This document shows positions 17,136 to 24,721 of a DNA stretch of 64,000 nucleotides, piece after piece. The notes below the pieces were generated by a model. It worked only from the letters and a program-made list of their open reading frames with translations. It ran no database searches and was not told the origin of the DNA. The stretch is from JBFMFR01 sp040752025 (GTDB taxonomy: Bacteria > Chloroflexota > Anaerolineae > Anaerolineales > UBA4823), in contig JBFMFR010000041.1 of the NCBI GenBank assembly GCA_040752025.1, positions 1-64,000 of the forward strand, written 5' to 3'. Within the stretch, counting starts at the first letter, position 1, and the number at the start of each line of letters is the position of its first letter. Position numbers and translations under genes: made by a program.

Positions 17136-17234
17136 AACCGGCTGCGTGGGAGTGTGGGAGGCGGGTTGGGGTGAATAATCTGTTGTATAATCAAGGTGGT
17201 CAGGCCAAGCAGATTGCAGCAGCAGAGGCAGAAG

Positions 17235-20200
17235 ATGAGCGAGCCAGGGCAGACAGCAACCAATCCAGATCCCTCGCAGGAACTGCCGGCGGCGGAGCCG
17301 GGAAGGCGCCGAGCAGCCAGGGCGCTGCCGGACCTGGCTGCTTTGTTCGAAGAGGTGGACCAGGAGAAGAAGCCGGTTGAGAGCGCGGCGGATGTGGGCC
17401 AGGCGGAAGCGGCAAACCTGGCAGAGCCGGAAGCGCGCAGTCCAGGAGAGGATGCGGCTGCAGCGGAAGAGGGCGAGAAGCCGGCGGAGCAAGCCAGAGC
17501 GCCCAAAGCGCGCCCCAGCCGCGGTGGACTGCCGGACCTGGCTGCTTTGTTCGAAGAGGTGGACCAGGAGAAGAAGCCAGACGAGGGCCCGGCGAAGAGC
17601 GGCTTGGTGAAGAGCGCGGCGGATGTGGGCCTGGCGGACCTGGCGAGCCTGGCAGGGCGGAGAGTGCGCAGAGCGGGTGGGGAGCTGGCCGCTTTGGAGG
17701 AAGGTGACAAGCCGGCAGAGCAGGCCGAAGAACGCCCGAGCCGGCGCGAAGCAGCGCTGCCGAGCCTGTTATTCGCCGAGAGCCAGGAGGGGGAAGAAGA
17801 ACACCTGAGCTTCCCGCCAGAGCTAGAAGGTTACCTTTCGCCAGATTTATGGCGCAAGTTGAAGAGCCCGGAGCCGGCGCGCGGGGCGCTGTTGAACGCG
17901 CTGGAGCGGGTGCGCTCGGTGTTGTATTTGCTTTCGACTTTCCTGCCGCGCAACCTGGTGCAGGAGAAGATGAACCGGCCTTACCCGGGGCGGGTGGAAG
18001 GGCAGATGCTGCGCGGCAGCCTGTTGTTCTCGGATGTGAGCGGGTTCACGGCGCTGTCCGAGCGGTTGGCGGTGCTGGGCCCGGAGGGGGCGGAACAACT
18101 GACGGCGATGATGAACCAGTATTTCGCGGCCATGTTGGAAATCCTGTCCTGGTCGGGGGGGATCCTGATCAAGTTTGCGGGCGATGCGATGCTGGTGTAT
18201 TTCCCGGAGCAGGAGGAAAACGAACATGCGCGTTGGGCGATGCGAGCCGGACAGCGCATGCTGCGGGCTATGGCAGATTTTGCCCGCATCGAGACGCCCT
18301 CAGGAGTGGTGGGGCTGAAGATGAAGATCGGCCTGGCCAGCGGTGAATTCCTGGCAGCCAGCGTGGGCAGCGAGAAGCGCATGGAGTACTTCGTGTTAGG
18401 CCAGGCGGTGGGGGATACGATGGCGGCGGAGGGGTTGACCAGGCGCGGCGGGCAAATGGTGGTCAACGCGCTGACGACTGAAGCGCTGGACGAAAATTAC
18501 AGCTCAACGCCGTTGAAGGGCGGTTTTTGCCTGGTGCGGCTGCGCGAGAAGGAGGCGCTGGGCGATTTCGAGATCAAGGCGGAGACGCGACGGGCGCGCG
18601 GGGCGATCCCGTGGAGCGCTACGCCGCGGGCGCTGCTGACGCAGACGGAGGTGGCGCTGCGCCAGGTGCAGGCTCTGCGCCCATACCTGGCGCCTGAACT
18701 GGCGGAGCGGATTATCACGCACGCTCGCCAGCGCCAGGTGGACAGCGAATACCGGCCGACAACGGTGATGTTCTGCAATTTCACCGGGCCTGAGAAGCTG
18801 CTGGCAGCCTGGGGCGCCAGCGGGACGCCGCGGGTGACCAACCTGCTGAGCACGTATTTCAACGCGATGCAGCAGGTGATCGAGCGTTATGGGGGGATTG
18901 TGAGCCGCGTCGATCCATACAGCAAGGGCACCAAGATGTTGATTCTGTTCGGGGCGCCGGTGGCGCACGAAGATGATCCACAACGGGCGGTGAGCGCGGC
19001 GCTGGCGATGAACGCCGAACTGGAGGCGCTGGAGGAGAACTGGCGGCGGCGGTACGCGCGCCATTTGCCGGACGAACTCGGGGCGGTGATCCAGCACCGG
19101 ATCGGGATCACGTTCGGAGAGACTTTCGCCGGGCAGGTGGGGTCTTCGACACGGCGGGAATATACGGTGATGGGGGATGACGTGAACCTGGCGGCGCGGT
19201 TGATGGGGGCGGCCGAGATGGGGCAAATCCTGATCAACCCGCAGGTACAGCAGGCGGTTGGGGCTTATTTTGTGCTGACGCCGCTGCCTGCCATCCGGGT
19301 AAAGGGCAAGAGTCGCCCGATCCCGATTTACCAGGTGGATGGGCCGCGCGATGACACTCTGGCCAGCCGGGTGCAGAGCCGCGGGGCGCTGGTCGGCAGG
19401 CAGGCTGAACTGGAGCAGGGCGAAGCCATCCTGCAGCAGGCGCTGCAGGGCAAGGGGAGGCTGTTGACGATCCTGGGCCCGGCTGGGATCGGCAAGAGCC
19501 ACCTGGCGGATGCGCTGCTCAAGCGAGCGGAGGCGCAAGGGGCGCAGGTCCTGCTGGTGCAGTGTCATTCTTACCAGGCCGAGGCGCACTATGCGAGCTG
19601 GGGAACGCTGCTGCGCTCGCTGGCAAGGGTGACCTCATTGGATGACAACCCGCAGGTGTTGTACCATAAGTTGGTACGCCTGCTGGCACGCATGCAGATT
19701 CCCGACCAGCACATGCCGGCGCTGGCGGCACTCCTGGGATTGAGCCCGGGCTTCGTGGCACAGCAGCAGGCGCAGGGCACAGAGGTCGAGGAAGCGGGCG
19801 AGCAGCCTGGCGGGGCGGCGCAGGAAGAAGCGGCGTTTGATTTCGTGCGGCGCGGTAAGGTCAAACGCAAAGCCAGCAGCCTGGACGTGTTGCAGCAGTT
19901 GGAACGCCAGGATGAGGGGGAGGCAGGGCTGCGTTGGACACACGGGCTGGCGCAACTCAGCCAGGCGGAGCAAGAGGGGCTGTACCAGGCAGTGTGGAGC
20001 CTGATCGAACACCTGGCGAGTGTTTCGCCTGTGGCGTTGTTTTTCGAGGATGCCCACTGGATGGATGCGGCTTCGCGTGAACTGCTGAAAAGGCTGAGCC
20101 AGCGGGCAACCTGGCTGCCCGTGTTTTTGATGGTTGCCTGTCGCGGTGACGAGATGGCAAACTGCCAGGAAATCGGGGAGTCGTTGGTGCTGAGCACGTT

Positions 20201-21791
20201 GAAGCAGGCGGACACGGCGGCGCTGGTGGCGCATTTGCTGGTCTCGGAGCTGGCGGAGGTGATTTACGAGCAAAGCAATGGGAACCCCTTGTTCGTGGAC
20301 GAGATCACGCGCTGGTTCAAGCGCACGCATAACTTGAGCGCCGATGAGCTACGCAGTGTCTTGCAGGCTTCGAATTTCTTGCATAAGTTGATCCTGGGCG
20401 GGCTGGAGGTGCTGCCAGAGCAGCAGCGCGAGATTATCAAAGTCGCATCGGTGATCGGGAATGAATTTCGCACCGGGGAAGTGTACGCCTTGCTCGACCA
20501 GAAGGTCGATTCGGTGACGTTGAGCCATCATCTGCGCGCGCTGGCGCGCGAGCAGTTCATCCGGCTGATGGAAGCGGGAACCGATGCGCGCTATACCTTC
20601 CAACAAAGTCTGGTGCGTGATATATTGTATGGAAGTCTGCCCTTCGACCAACGGCGCAGCTTGCACGCCAAGATGGCTGCCTATTTGAGCGCAGGCCCAT
20701 CGAAGCGGCGTAGTGCGCAGTTGCGGATCGCGGCGGCGTTGGAATTCAGCTCGGGCAGCCCAACGCGGGAAGCGGAGGCGATCGCTTTTCATTACGAGCA
20801 AGCGCAGGAGTGGCTGCCAGCGGCGCAGCACCTGGTGATGGCAGGCGACCAGGCACGGCTGTACCAGGCTTATGAGAAAGCAGCAACCTGCTATGGCAGG
20901 GCGCTGGAAGACCTGGACCAAATGCGGGCGGAGGGCGAGCCTTTGCGAGGCGGACCGGTAGACGCGGATGCGGAGGCGGATGCACTCAGGTTGGAAGCCA
21001 ATCTTGGGCGAGGCGACATGGCGGTGATGGCTGGCGATTATCTCACGGCAGCGGTGGCTTACGAAGCCGCCCGGGCAGGGCTGGACAATGATGCCGCGCC
21101 GGATGAGGTGATGGAGGTGGTATGCAACCTGGCGCTGGTTCTGCCGATGCAGGGTAAGGCGGCGGAGGCGCTCAAGTTGCTGCGTAAAGCGGCGCGCATG
21201 CCTGAGGCAGGCGAAAACCCGGTGTTGGCTGCAACGCTGGCGTGGCTGCTGTGGCGAACCGGGAAAACGGAAGCAGGCAAGTGGATCCGCAAGAGCCGGG
21301 CATTGGTCAAGTCGAATGGCGATGCGTGGGCAGCGGGTGTGAAGGCGATGCTGGCCGAACTGGCCGGGAAGCTAGGCGAGGCGCAGGAGGCTTATATCGC
21401 TCAGCAGCGATATAATGGGGCGGCGCTGGTCGCCATCCGCATGGGTGACCAATCCCTGGAGCAGGGCGATCTGGAAGCTGCCAGGGAAGCTTATTGCCAG
21501 GCGGAGGCGCTGTGGCGAAGCAAGGCAGAGCAGGTGCAGGACCTGACGCTGGCGTTGTACCGGCAGGCAGAGGTGCATTGGAGGCAGCAAGACCTCCCGG
21601 CGGCACGACAGGCGCTGGAGGAGGCGCAAGAGGCTTTGCCCGGCAGTGCGCTGCTCTTGCAAGCGCAGGGGCAGACGGCGATTCAGCGGGCGCTCAAGAC
21701 ACTCAACCAACGCAAAGCCAAGCGCTGGCCAGCCTGGCGCTGGCAAGCGTACGAGGATGCTTTCCGGATTGCGATTTTGTTCCAGGCATAG
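17235..21791 (+). CDS. Two-cyclase-domain / AAA ATPase / TPR signalling protein
   Basis: 1518 residues. The Glu/Ala-rich N-terminal 200 residues contain LPDLAALFEEVDQEKKP twice (about 31 and 98) and a related LPSLLFAES (about 175). Class III cyclase domain 1 keeps both metal Asp positions (FSDVSGFTALSE near 260, KFAGDAMLVYF near 312). Domain 2 has lost them (FCNFTG near 510; GTKMLILFGAP near 564) and is probably regulatory. An AAA_16-type ATPase follows, Walker A GPAGIGKS near 747, then TPR-like helices to the end. It probably makes cAMP under control of the ATPase/TPR region; substrate choice is not certain. ATG at 17235 has AGAGGCAGAAG ahead. It is three bases from the cNMP-binding gene. 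Confidence 0.8.
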   Translation: MSEPGQTATNPDPSQELPAAEPGRRRAARALPDLAALFEEVDQEKKPVESAADVGQAEAANLAEPEARSPGEDAAAAEEGEKPAEQARAPKARPSRGGLPDLAALFEEVDQEKKPDEGPAKSGLVKSAADVGLADLASLAGRRVRRAGGELAALEEGDKPAEQAEERPSRREAALPSLLFAESQEGEEEHLSFPPELEGYLSPDLWRKLKSPEPARGALLNALERVRSVLYLLSTFLPRNLVQEKMNRPYPGRVEGQMLRGSLLFSDVSGFTALSERLAVLGPEGAEQLTAMMNQYFAAMLEILSWSGGILIKFAGDAMLVYFPEQEENEHARWAMRAGQRMLRAMADFARIETPSGVVGLKMKIGLASGEFLAASVGSEKRMEYFVLGQAVGDTMAAEGLTRRGGQMVVNALTTEALDENYSSTPLKGGFCLVRLREKEALGDFEIKAETRRARGAIPWSATPRALLTQTEVALRQVQALRPYLAPELAERIITHARQRQVDSEYRPTTVMFCNFTGPEKLLAAWGASGTPRVTNLLSTYFNAMQQVIERYGGIVSRVDPYSKGTKMLILFGAPVAHEDDPQRAVSAALAMNAELEALEENWRRRYARHLPDELGAVIQHRIGITFGETFAGQVGSSTRREYTVMGDDVNLAARLMGAAEMGQILINPQVQQAVGAYFVLTPLPAIRVKGKSRPIPIYQVDGPRDDTLASRVQSRGALVGRQAELEQGEAILQQALQGKGRLLTILGPAGIGKSHLADALLKRAEAQGAQVLLVQCHSYQAEAHYASWGTLLRSLARVTSLDDNPQVLYHKLVRLLARMQIPDQHMPALAALLGLSPGFVAQQQAQGTEVEEAGEQPGGAAQEEAAFDFVRRGKVKRKASSLDVLQQLERQDEGEAGLRWTHGLAQLSQAEQEGLYQAVWSLIEHLASVSPVALFFEDAHWMDAASRELLKRLSQRATWLPVFLMVACRGDEMANCQEIGESLVLSTLKQADTAALVAHLLVSELAEVIYEQSNGNPLFVDEITRWFKRTHNLSADELRSVLQASNFLHKLILGGLEVLPEQQREIIKVASVIGNEFRTGEVYALLDQKVDSVTLSHHLRALAREQFIRLMEAGTDARYTFQQSLVRDILYGSLPFDQRRSLHAKMAAYLSAGPSKRRSAQLRIAAALEFSSGSPTREAEAIAFHYEQAQEWLPAAQHLVMAGDQARLYQAYEKAATCYGRALEDLDQMRAEGEPLRGGPVDADAEADALRLEANLGRGDMAVMAGDYLTAAVAYEAARAGLDNDAAPDEVMEVVCNLALVLPMQGKAAEALKLLRKAARMPEAGENPVLAATLAWLLWRTGKTEAGKWIRKSRALVKSNGDAWAAGVKAMLAELAGKLGEAQEAYIAQQRYNGAALVAIRMGDQSLEQGDLEAAREAYCQAEALWRSKAEQVQDLTLALYRQAEVHWRQQDLPAARQALEEAQEALPGSALLLQAQGQTAIQRALKTLNQRKAKRWPAWRWQAYEDAFRIAILFQA

Positions 21792-21794
21792 GAG

Positions 21795-22511
21795 ATGAAA
21801 ATGAAAGTTGATTTGCGATCGATGACGATGTTCAGCCAATTACCGGATGAGGCTCTGGCCCAGGTGAAATCTGCACTCAAGGAACGCCAACTGGCGACGG
21901 GAGAGATTTTGTTCAACCAGGGGGATCCTGGCAATGAACTGGTGATTGTGGAAGAAGGGAAGATGGCAATTTTCGTACCTGCGCCAGGTAACCCGCAGGT
22001 GGGGCAGGCGATTCGTGTCTTTCAGCCGGGGGAACTGTTGGGGGAGATGGCGCTCATCGATCGCAAGCCGCGCTCGGCCAGCGCCAGGGCGGAGGAGGCG
22101 AGCACGATCCTGACGTTGAGCGGCGATGATTTCCGGCGGCTGTTGGGTGAAAGCCCCGAGATGACGCTGGCGGTGATGGGTGGGTTGAGCGATCGCATCC
22201 GCTATACCACCGATTTCCTGGGGGAGGTGCGAACGTGGATCCGGCGGATTGCCGAAGGGAATTACCAGACGGCCGGGATGGGGGCCGGCACAACCTATGC
22301 CGATAAGTCTCTGGCTGAACTGGCGGAGGATTTCGCCCGTATGGCGGCCCAGGTGCAAGAACGTGAGGAACAGTTGCGGCGCGAAGTTGCGCAACTGCGG
22401 ATTGAGATCGATGAAGCCAAGCGAAAGCAGGAAGCGGAACGTATTATGGGCAGCGAGTATTATAGAAGCTTGAAGGAACGGGCAAAACGCTTGCGAGAGC
22501 AGGATGAGTGA
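21795..22511 (+). CDS. cNMP-binding protein with coiled-coil tail
   Basis: 238 residues. A cyclic-nucleotide-binding domain (about 10-125) has cassette GEMALIDRKPRSASA. A HAMP-like stretch follows, then a coiled coil ending LRIEIDEAKRKQ...GSEYYRSL. It has no DNA-binding domain and no transmembrane segment, so it is not a CRP-type regulator. It starts four bases after the cyclase gene stop and is surely co-transcribed, which makes it the first candidate receptor of the cyclase product. The tail motif recurs in the HAMP sensor at 14250, suggesting both dock on one partner. Confidence 0.75.
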   Translation: MKMKVDLRSMTMFSQLPDEALAQVKSALKERQLATGEILFNQGDPGNELVIVEEGKMAIFVPAPGNPQVGQAIRVFQPGELLGEMALIDRKPRSASARAEEASTILTLSGDDFRRLLGESPEMTLAVMGGLSDRIRYTTDFLGEVRTWIRRIAEGNYQTAGMGAGTTYADKSLAELAEDFARMAAQVQEREEQLRREVAQLRIEIDEAKRKQEAERIMGSEYYRSLKERAKRLREQDE

Positions 22512-22575
22512 CCCCACTAGGGTAACCCTTTTATGGTTTTTTAACCGACTAAGTATTTAGACAGCTCTGGACATC

Positions 22576-23133
22576 ATGATAGACCGCGGTTCTCCGAGTG
22601 ATGAAGACCTGGTACGCCTGGCGCAGGTAGGCGAGCTGGCTGCTTTTGACACTTTATACGAGCGCTATTTACCGATTGTGTTCGGTAGAGTACGGTGCGT
22701 GATCCCTGAAAGTGATGTAGAGGATGTTACCCAAGAGGTATTTATCGCGGTGATCAAGTCTTTGGATGGTTTCCGTTTCGAAGCAAAGTTCAGCACCTGG
22801 CTGAGGACGTTGGTGAACCGGCAAGTGGCTGATTATTATCGAACCCGAAAACCACAGGAACCTAATCTGAGCATTGAGTTGATTGGCGAGGAGTCTGAGC
22901 GAAATACAAAACTGAGCACGGATGGCGATTTTGAAAATCAGGATAATGTCATCATTTTGCGCCAGGCCCTCAAGCAATTACCTGAAAATTATCGAGAGGT
23001 GATCGTGCTCAGGTTTGTTGAGGGGTTGCGCTTTGAAGAAATTGCACGGCTGCAGGGCCAGTCGTTGGAGGCTACCAAATCGCTGTTCCGCAGGGCGATT
23101 GCAACGCTAAGCAAACGAGTGCAAAATGGTTGA
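22576..23133 (+). CDS. ECF-type sigma-70 factor
   Basis: 185 residues with region 2 (AAFDTLYERYLPIVFGRV, DVEDVTQEVFIAVIKSL, FSTWLRTLVNRQVADYYR) and region 4 (LPENYREVIVLRFVEGLRFEEIA). It directs RNA polymerase to a dedicated promoter set. It overlaps by eight bases the next gene, a membrane protein that would be its anti-sigma factor. The signal is unknown. Confidence 0.85.
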   Translation: MIDRGSPSDEDLVRLAQVGELAAFDTLYERYLPIVFGRVRCVIPESDVEDVTQEVFIAVIKSLDGFRFEAKFSTWLRTLVNRQVADYYRTRKPQEPNLSIELIGEESERNTKLSTDGDFENQDNVIILRQALKQLPENYREVIVLRFVEGLRFEEIARLQGQSLEATKSLFRRAIATLSKRVQNG

Positions 23134-23641
23134 ATATAATGATCTAAAACCTCAACGCCTGGATGACCTGCTGGCAGAGTTCACTGACCGGCTGATGAGT
23201 ATGAACGCGAGCGAGGATTTACCCCTGGACAGCCAGGACCAAGAATTGAAAGCATTGCAGGAGACGGTGATCCTGTTGAAGCGGGCGTTGGCAGACGAGC
23301 GACCCAGCCCGGTGATGGCAGAGCGAATCCGCAGGAGCCTTTCGGTAGAATGGAAACGGGCAGATCGGAAGTATCAGAAGGCGCCTGGCCTGGTGGATAG
23401 GGCGAAAGATTTCTTGGGTAGTTTAGGCCAGTCTGTGCAGCATTCCAGGCAACGCTCGTTTGCTTTAAGTTTTGCGGCAGTGGCAGTGCTGGTAGTGCTG
23501 GTGGTTTTGTTGGCAGCGCCGGAATTGGTGGAACCGATCACCGGTGTAGCCTGGGGGAGCGAGGAGTGGGTGCCAGCCGTGATCATCCTGTTGGCTCTGT
23601 TTGTGTTGGGGCTGCTCTGGCTGCTGCGCAGCAAAGATTAG
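23126..23641 (+). CDS. Probable anti-sigma factor, two membrane helices
   Basis: 171 residues. A soluble helical N-terminus (about 1-110) is followed by two hydrophobic helices, FALSFAAVAVLVVLVVLLAA and VPAVIILLALFVLGLLWLL. No HxxxCxxC zinc motif is seen, so it is not a ZAS-type anti-sigma. The call rests on its overlap with the sigma gene and on topology; sequence alone does not prove it. Confidence 0.55.
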   Translation: MVEYNDLKPQRLDDLLAEFTDRLMSMNASEDLPLDSQDQELKALQETVILLKRALADERPSPVMAERIRRSLSVEWKRADRKYQKAPGLVDRAKDFLGSLGQSVQHSRQRSFALSFAAVAVLVVLVVLLAAPELVEPITGVAWGSEEWVPAVIILLALFVLGLLWLLRSKD

Positions 23642-23680
23642 TTCAAGTTCAATAAAGCTATCATTTGATGATTTTCTCGG

Positions 23681-23716
23681 CCACAGCGCATCTACGGGTG
23701 CGCTGTGGCTGTTTTG
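23681..23716 (+). terminator. Probable terminator after the sigma/anti-sigma pair
   Basis: Perfect 10-bp stem 23681-23690 with 23699-23708, loop of 8, followed by CTGTTTTGGCTTT, 40 bases after the stop at 23641. Confidence 0.65.
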
Positions 23717-23803
23717 GCTTTGGATTGAACCAGTTTTTTGCTGAACTGGGTCTGCCTTGTGATGAGAAGTTGGGCTATACTATATACTCTCTGGAGATTC
23801 CAA

Positions 23804-24232
23804 ATGCCTGATCAAGAGCGCCCGATTCTGCTGATTGAAGACAATCCGATGGACGCGGACCTGACCCGGCGCGCTTTCGCCAAGCGTAAAGTGCTGCACC
23901 CGATTGAGGTGGCGCGAGATGGCGAGGAGGCGCTGGCTTGTTTGCAGAATTGGGAGTCTGGTAAGCCGCTGCCGATCGTGATCTTGCTTGATTTGAAGCT
24001 TCCCAAACTGGATGGATTGGAAGTGCTGCAATATTTGAAAACACACGAGCGTTTTCGCTCGATCCCGGCCGTGGTTTTGACCACTTCGAATGAAGATGGG
24101 GATATCCAGATGGCTTACCAATTAGGGGCCAATTCTTATATCGTCAAGCCAGTTAACTTTGATGAATTTATGCAGGTTGTCGATCAAATTCAAACTTACT
24201 GGTGTAAATTAAATTTCCCGCCGCAGGCATAA
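23804..24232 (+). CDS. Single-domain response regulator
   Basis: 142 residues, receiver only. The acidic pair is in LLIEDNPMDADL, the phospho-Asp in ILLDLKLPKLDG, Thr in VVLTTSNE and Lys in SYIVKPVNFDEF. This is the Rcp1-type family, often paired with phytochrome or hybrid kinases. ATG at 23804 gives the family start MPDQERPILL; the open frame upstream to 23738 is not needed. It is followed by a close paralogue. Confidence 0.85.
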   Translation: MPDQERPILLIEDNPMDADLTRRAFAKRKVLHPIEVARDGEEALACLQNWESGKPLPIVILLDLKLPKLDGLEVLQYLKTHERFRSIPAVVLTTSNEDGDIQMAYQLGANSYIVKPVNFDEFMQVVDQIQTYWCKLNFPPQA

Positions 24233-24257
24233 TGACTTCTGATTTTAGGATGTAACT

Positions 24258-24686
24258 ATGAGAACCGAATACGACCGTCCGATCCTTTTGGTTGAGGACA
24301 ATCCCATGGATGTTGATTTAACGCAGCGGGCTTTTGCGCGGCACAAGCTGCTGAATCCGCTGCAAGTGGCGAACGATGGCGAGGAAGCTCTAAATATCCT
24401 GGATCGCTGGAGGGGAGATGAACCGCTACCGGTGGTGATTCTATTGGATATCAACCTGCCCAAAGTGAGCGGGTTAGAGGTATTACGTTCCTATAAGTCG
24501 CATCCAAAGATCCGAACTGTTCCAATTATTATGCTAACTTCTTCAGCAGAGGATGGAGATGTCCAGAGCGCATATCAATTGGGGGCGAATTCATACATTG
24601 TCAAGCCAGTAGATTTTGATGAATTTCTCAAAGTGGCTGAGCACATCGATCTGTATTGGAATGTGATCAACCTGCCTCCCCGTTAG
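24258..24686 (+). CDS. Single-domain response regulator, second copy
   Basis: 142 residues, closely similar to the preceding gene: LLVEDNPMDVDL, ILLDINLPKVSG, IMLTSSAEDGD, SYIVKPVDFDEF. All receiver residues are kept. The tandem duplication precedes the HD-GYP gene and all three probably form one signalling operon. No histidine kinase is adjacent. Confidence 0.85.
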   Translation: MRTEYDRPILLVEDNPMDVDLTQRAFARHKLLNPLQVANDGEEALNILDRWRGDEPLPVVILLDINLPKVSGLEVLRSYKSHPKIRTVPIIMLTSSAEDGDVQSAYQLGANSYIVKPVDFDEFLKVAEHIDLYWNVINLPPR

Positions 24687-24721
24687 ATTGGCATCTGGGG
24701 ATGGTTTAGCGGAGTGGAAGC

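Noticed and set aside
16531..17492. Long open frames through the 81-bp repeats on both strands
   Set aside because: 81 is a multiple of three, so any stop-free unit gives a long frame. They cross the N gap, have no ribosome site and show no domain.
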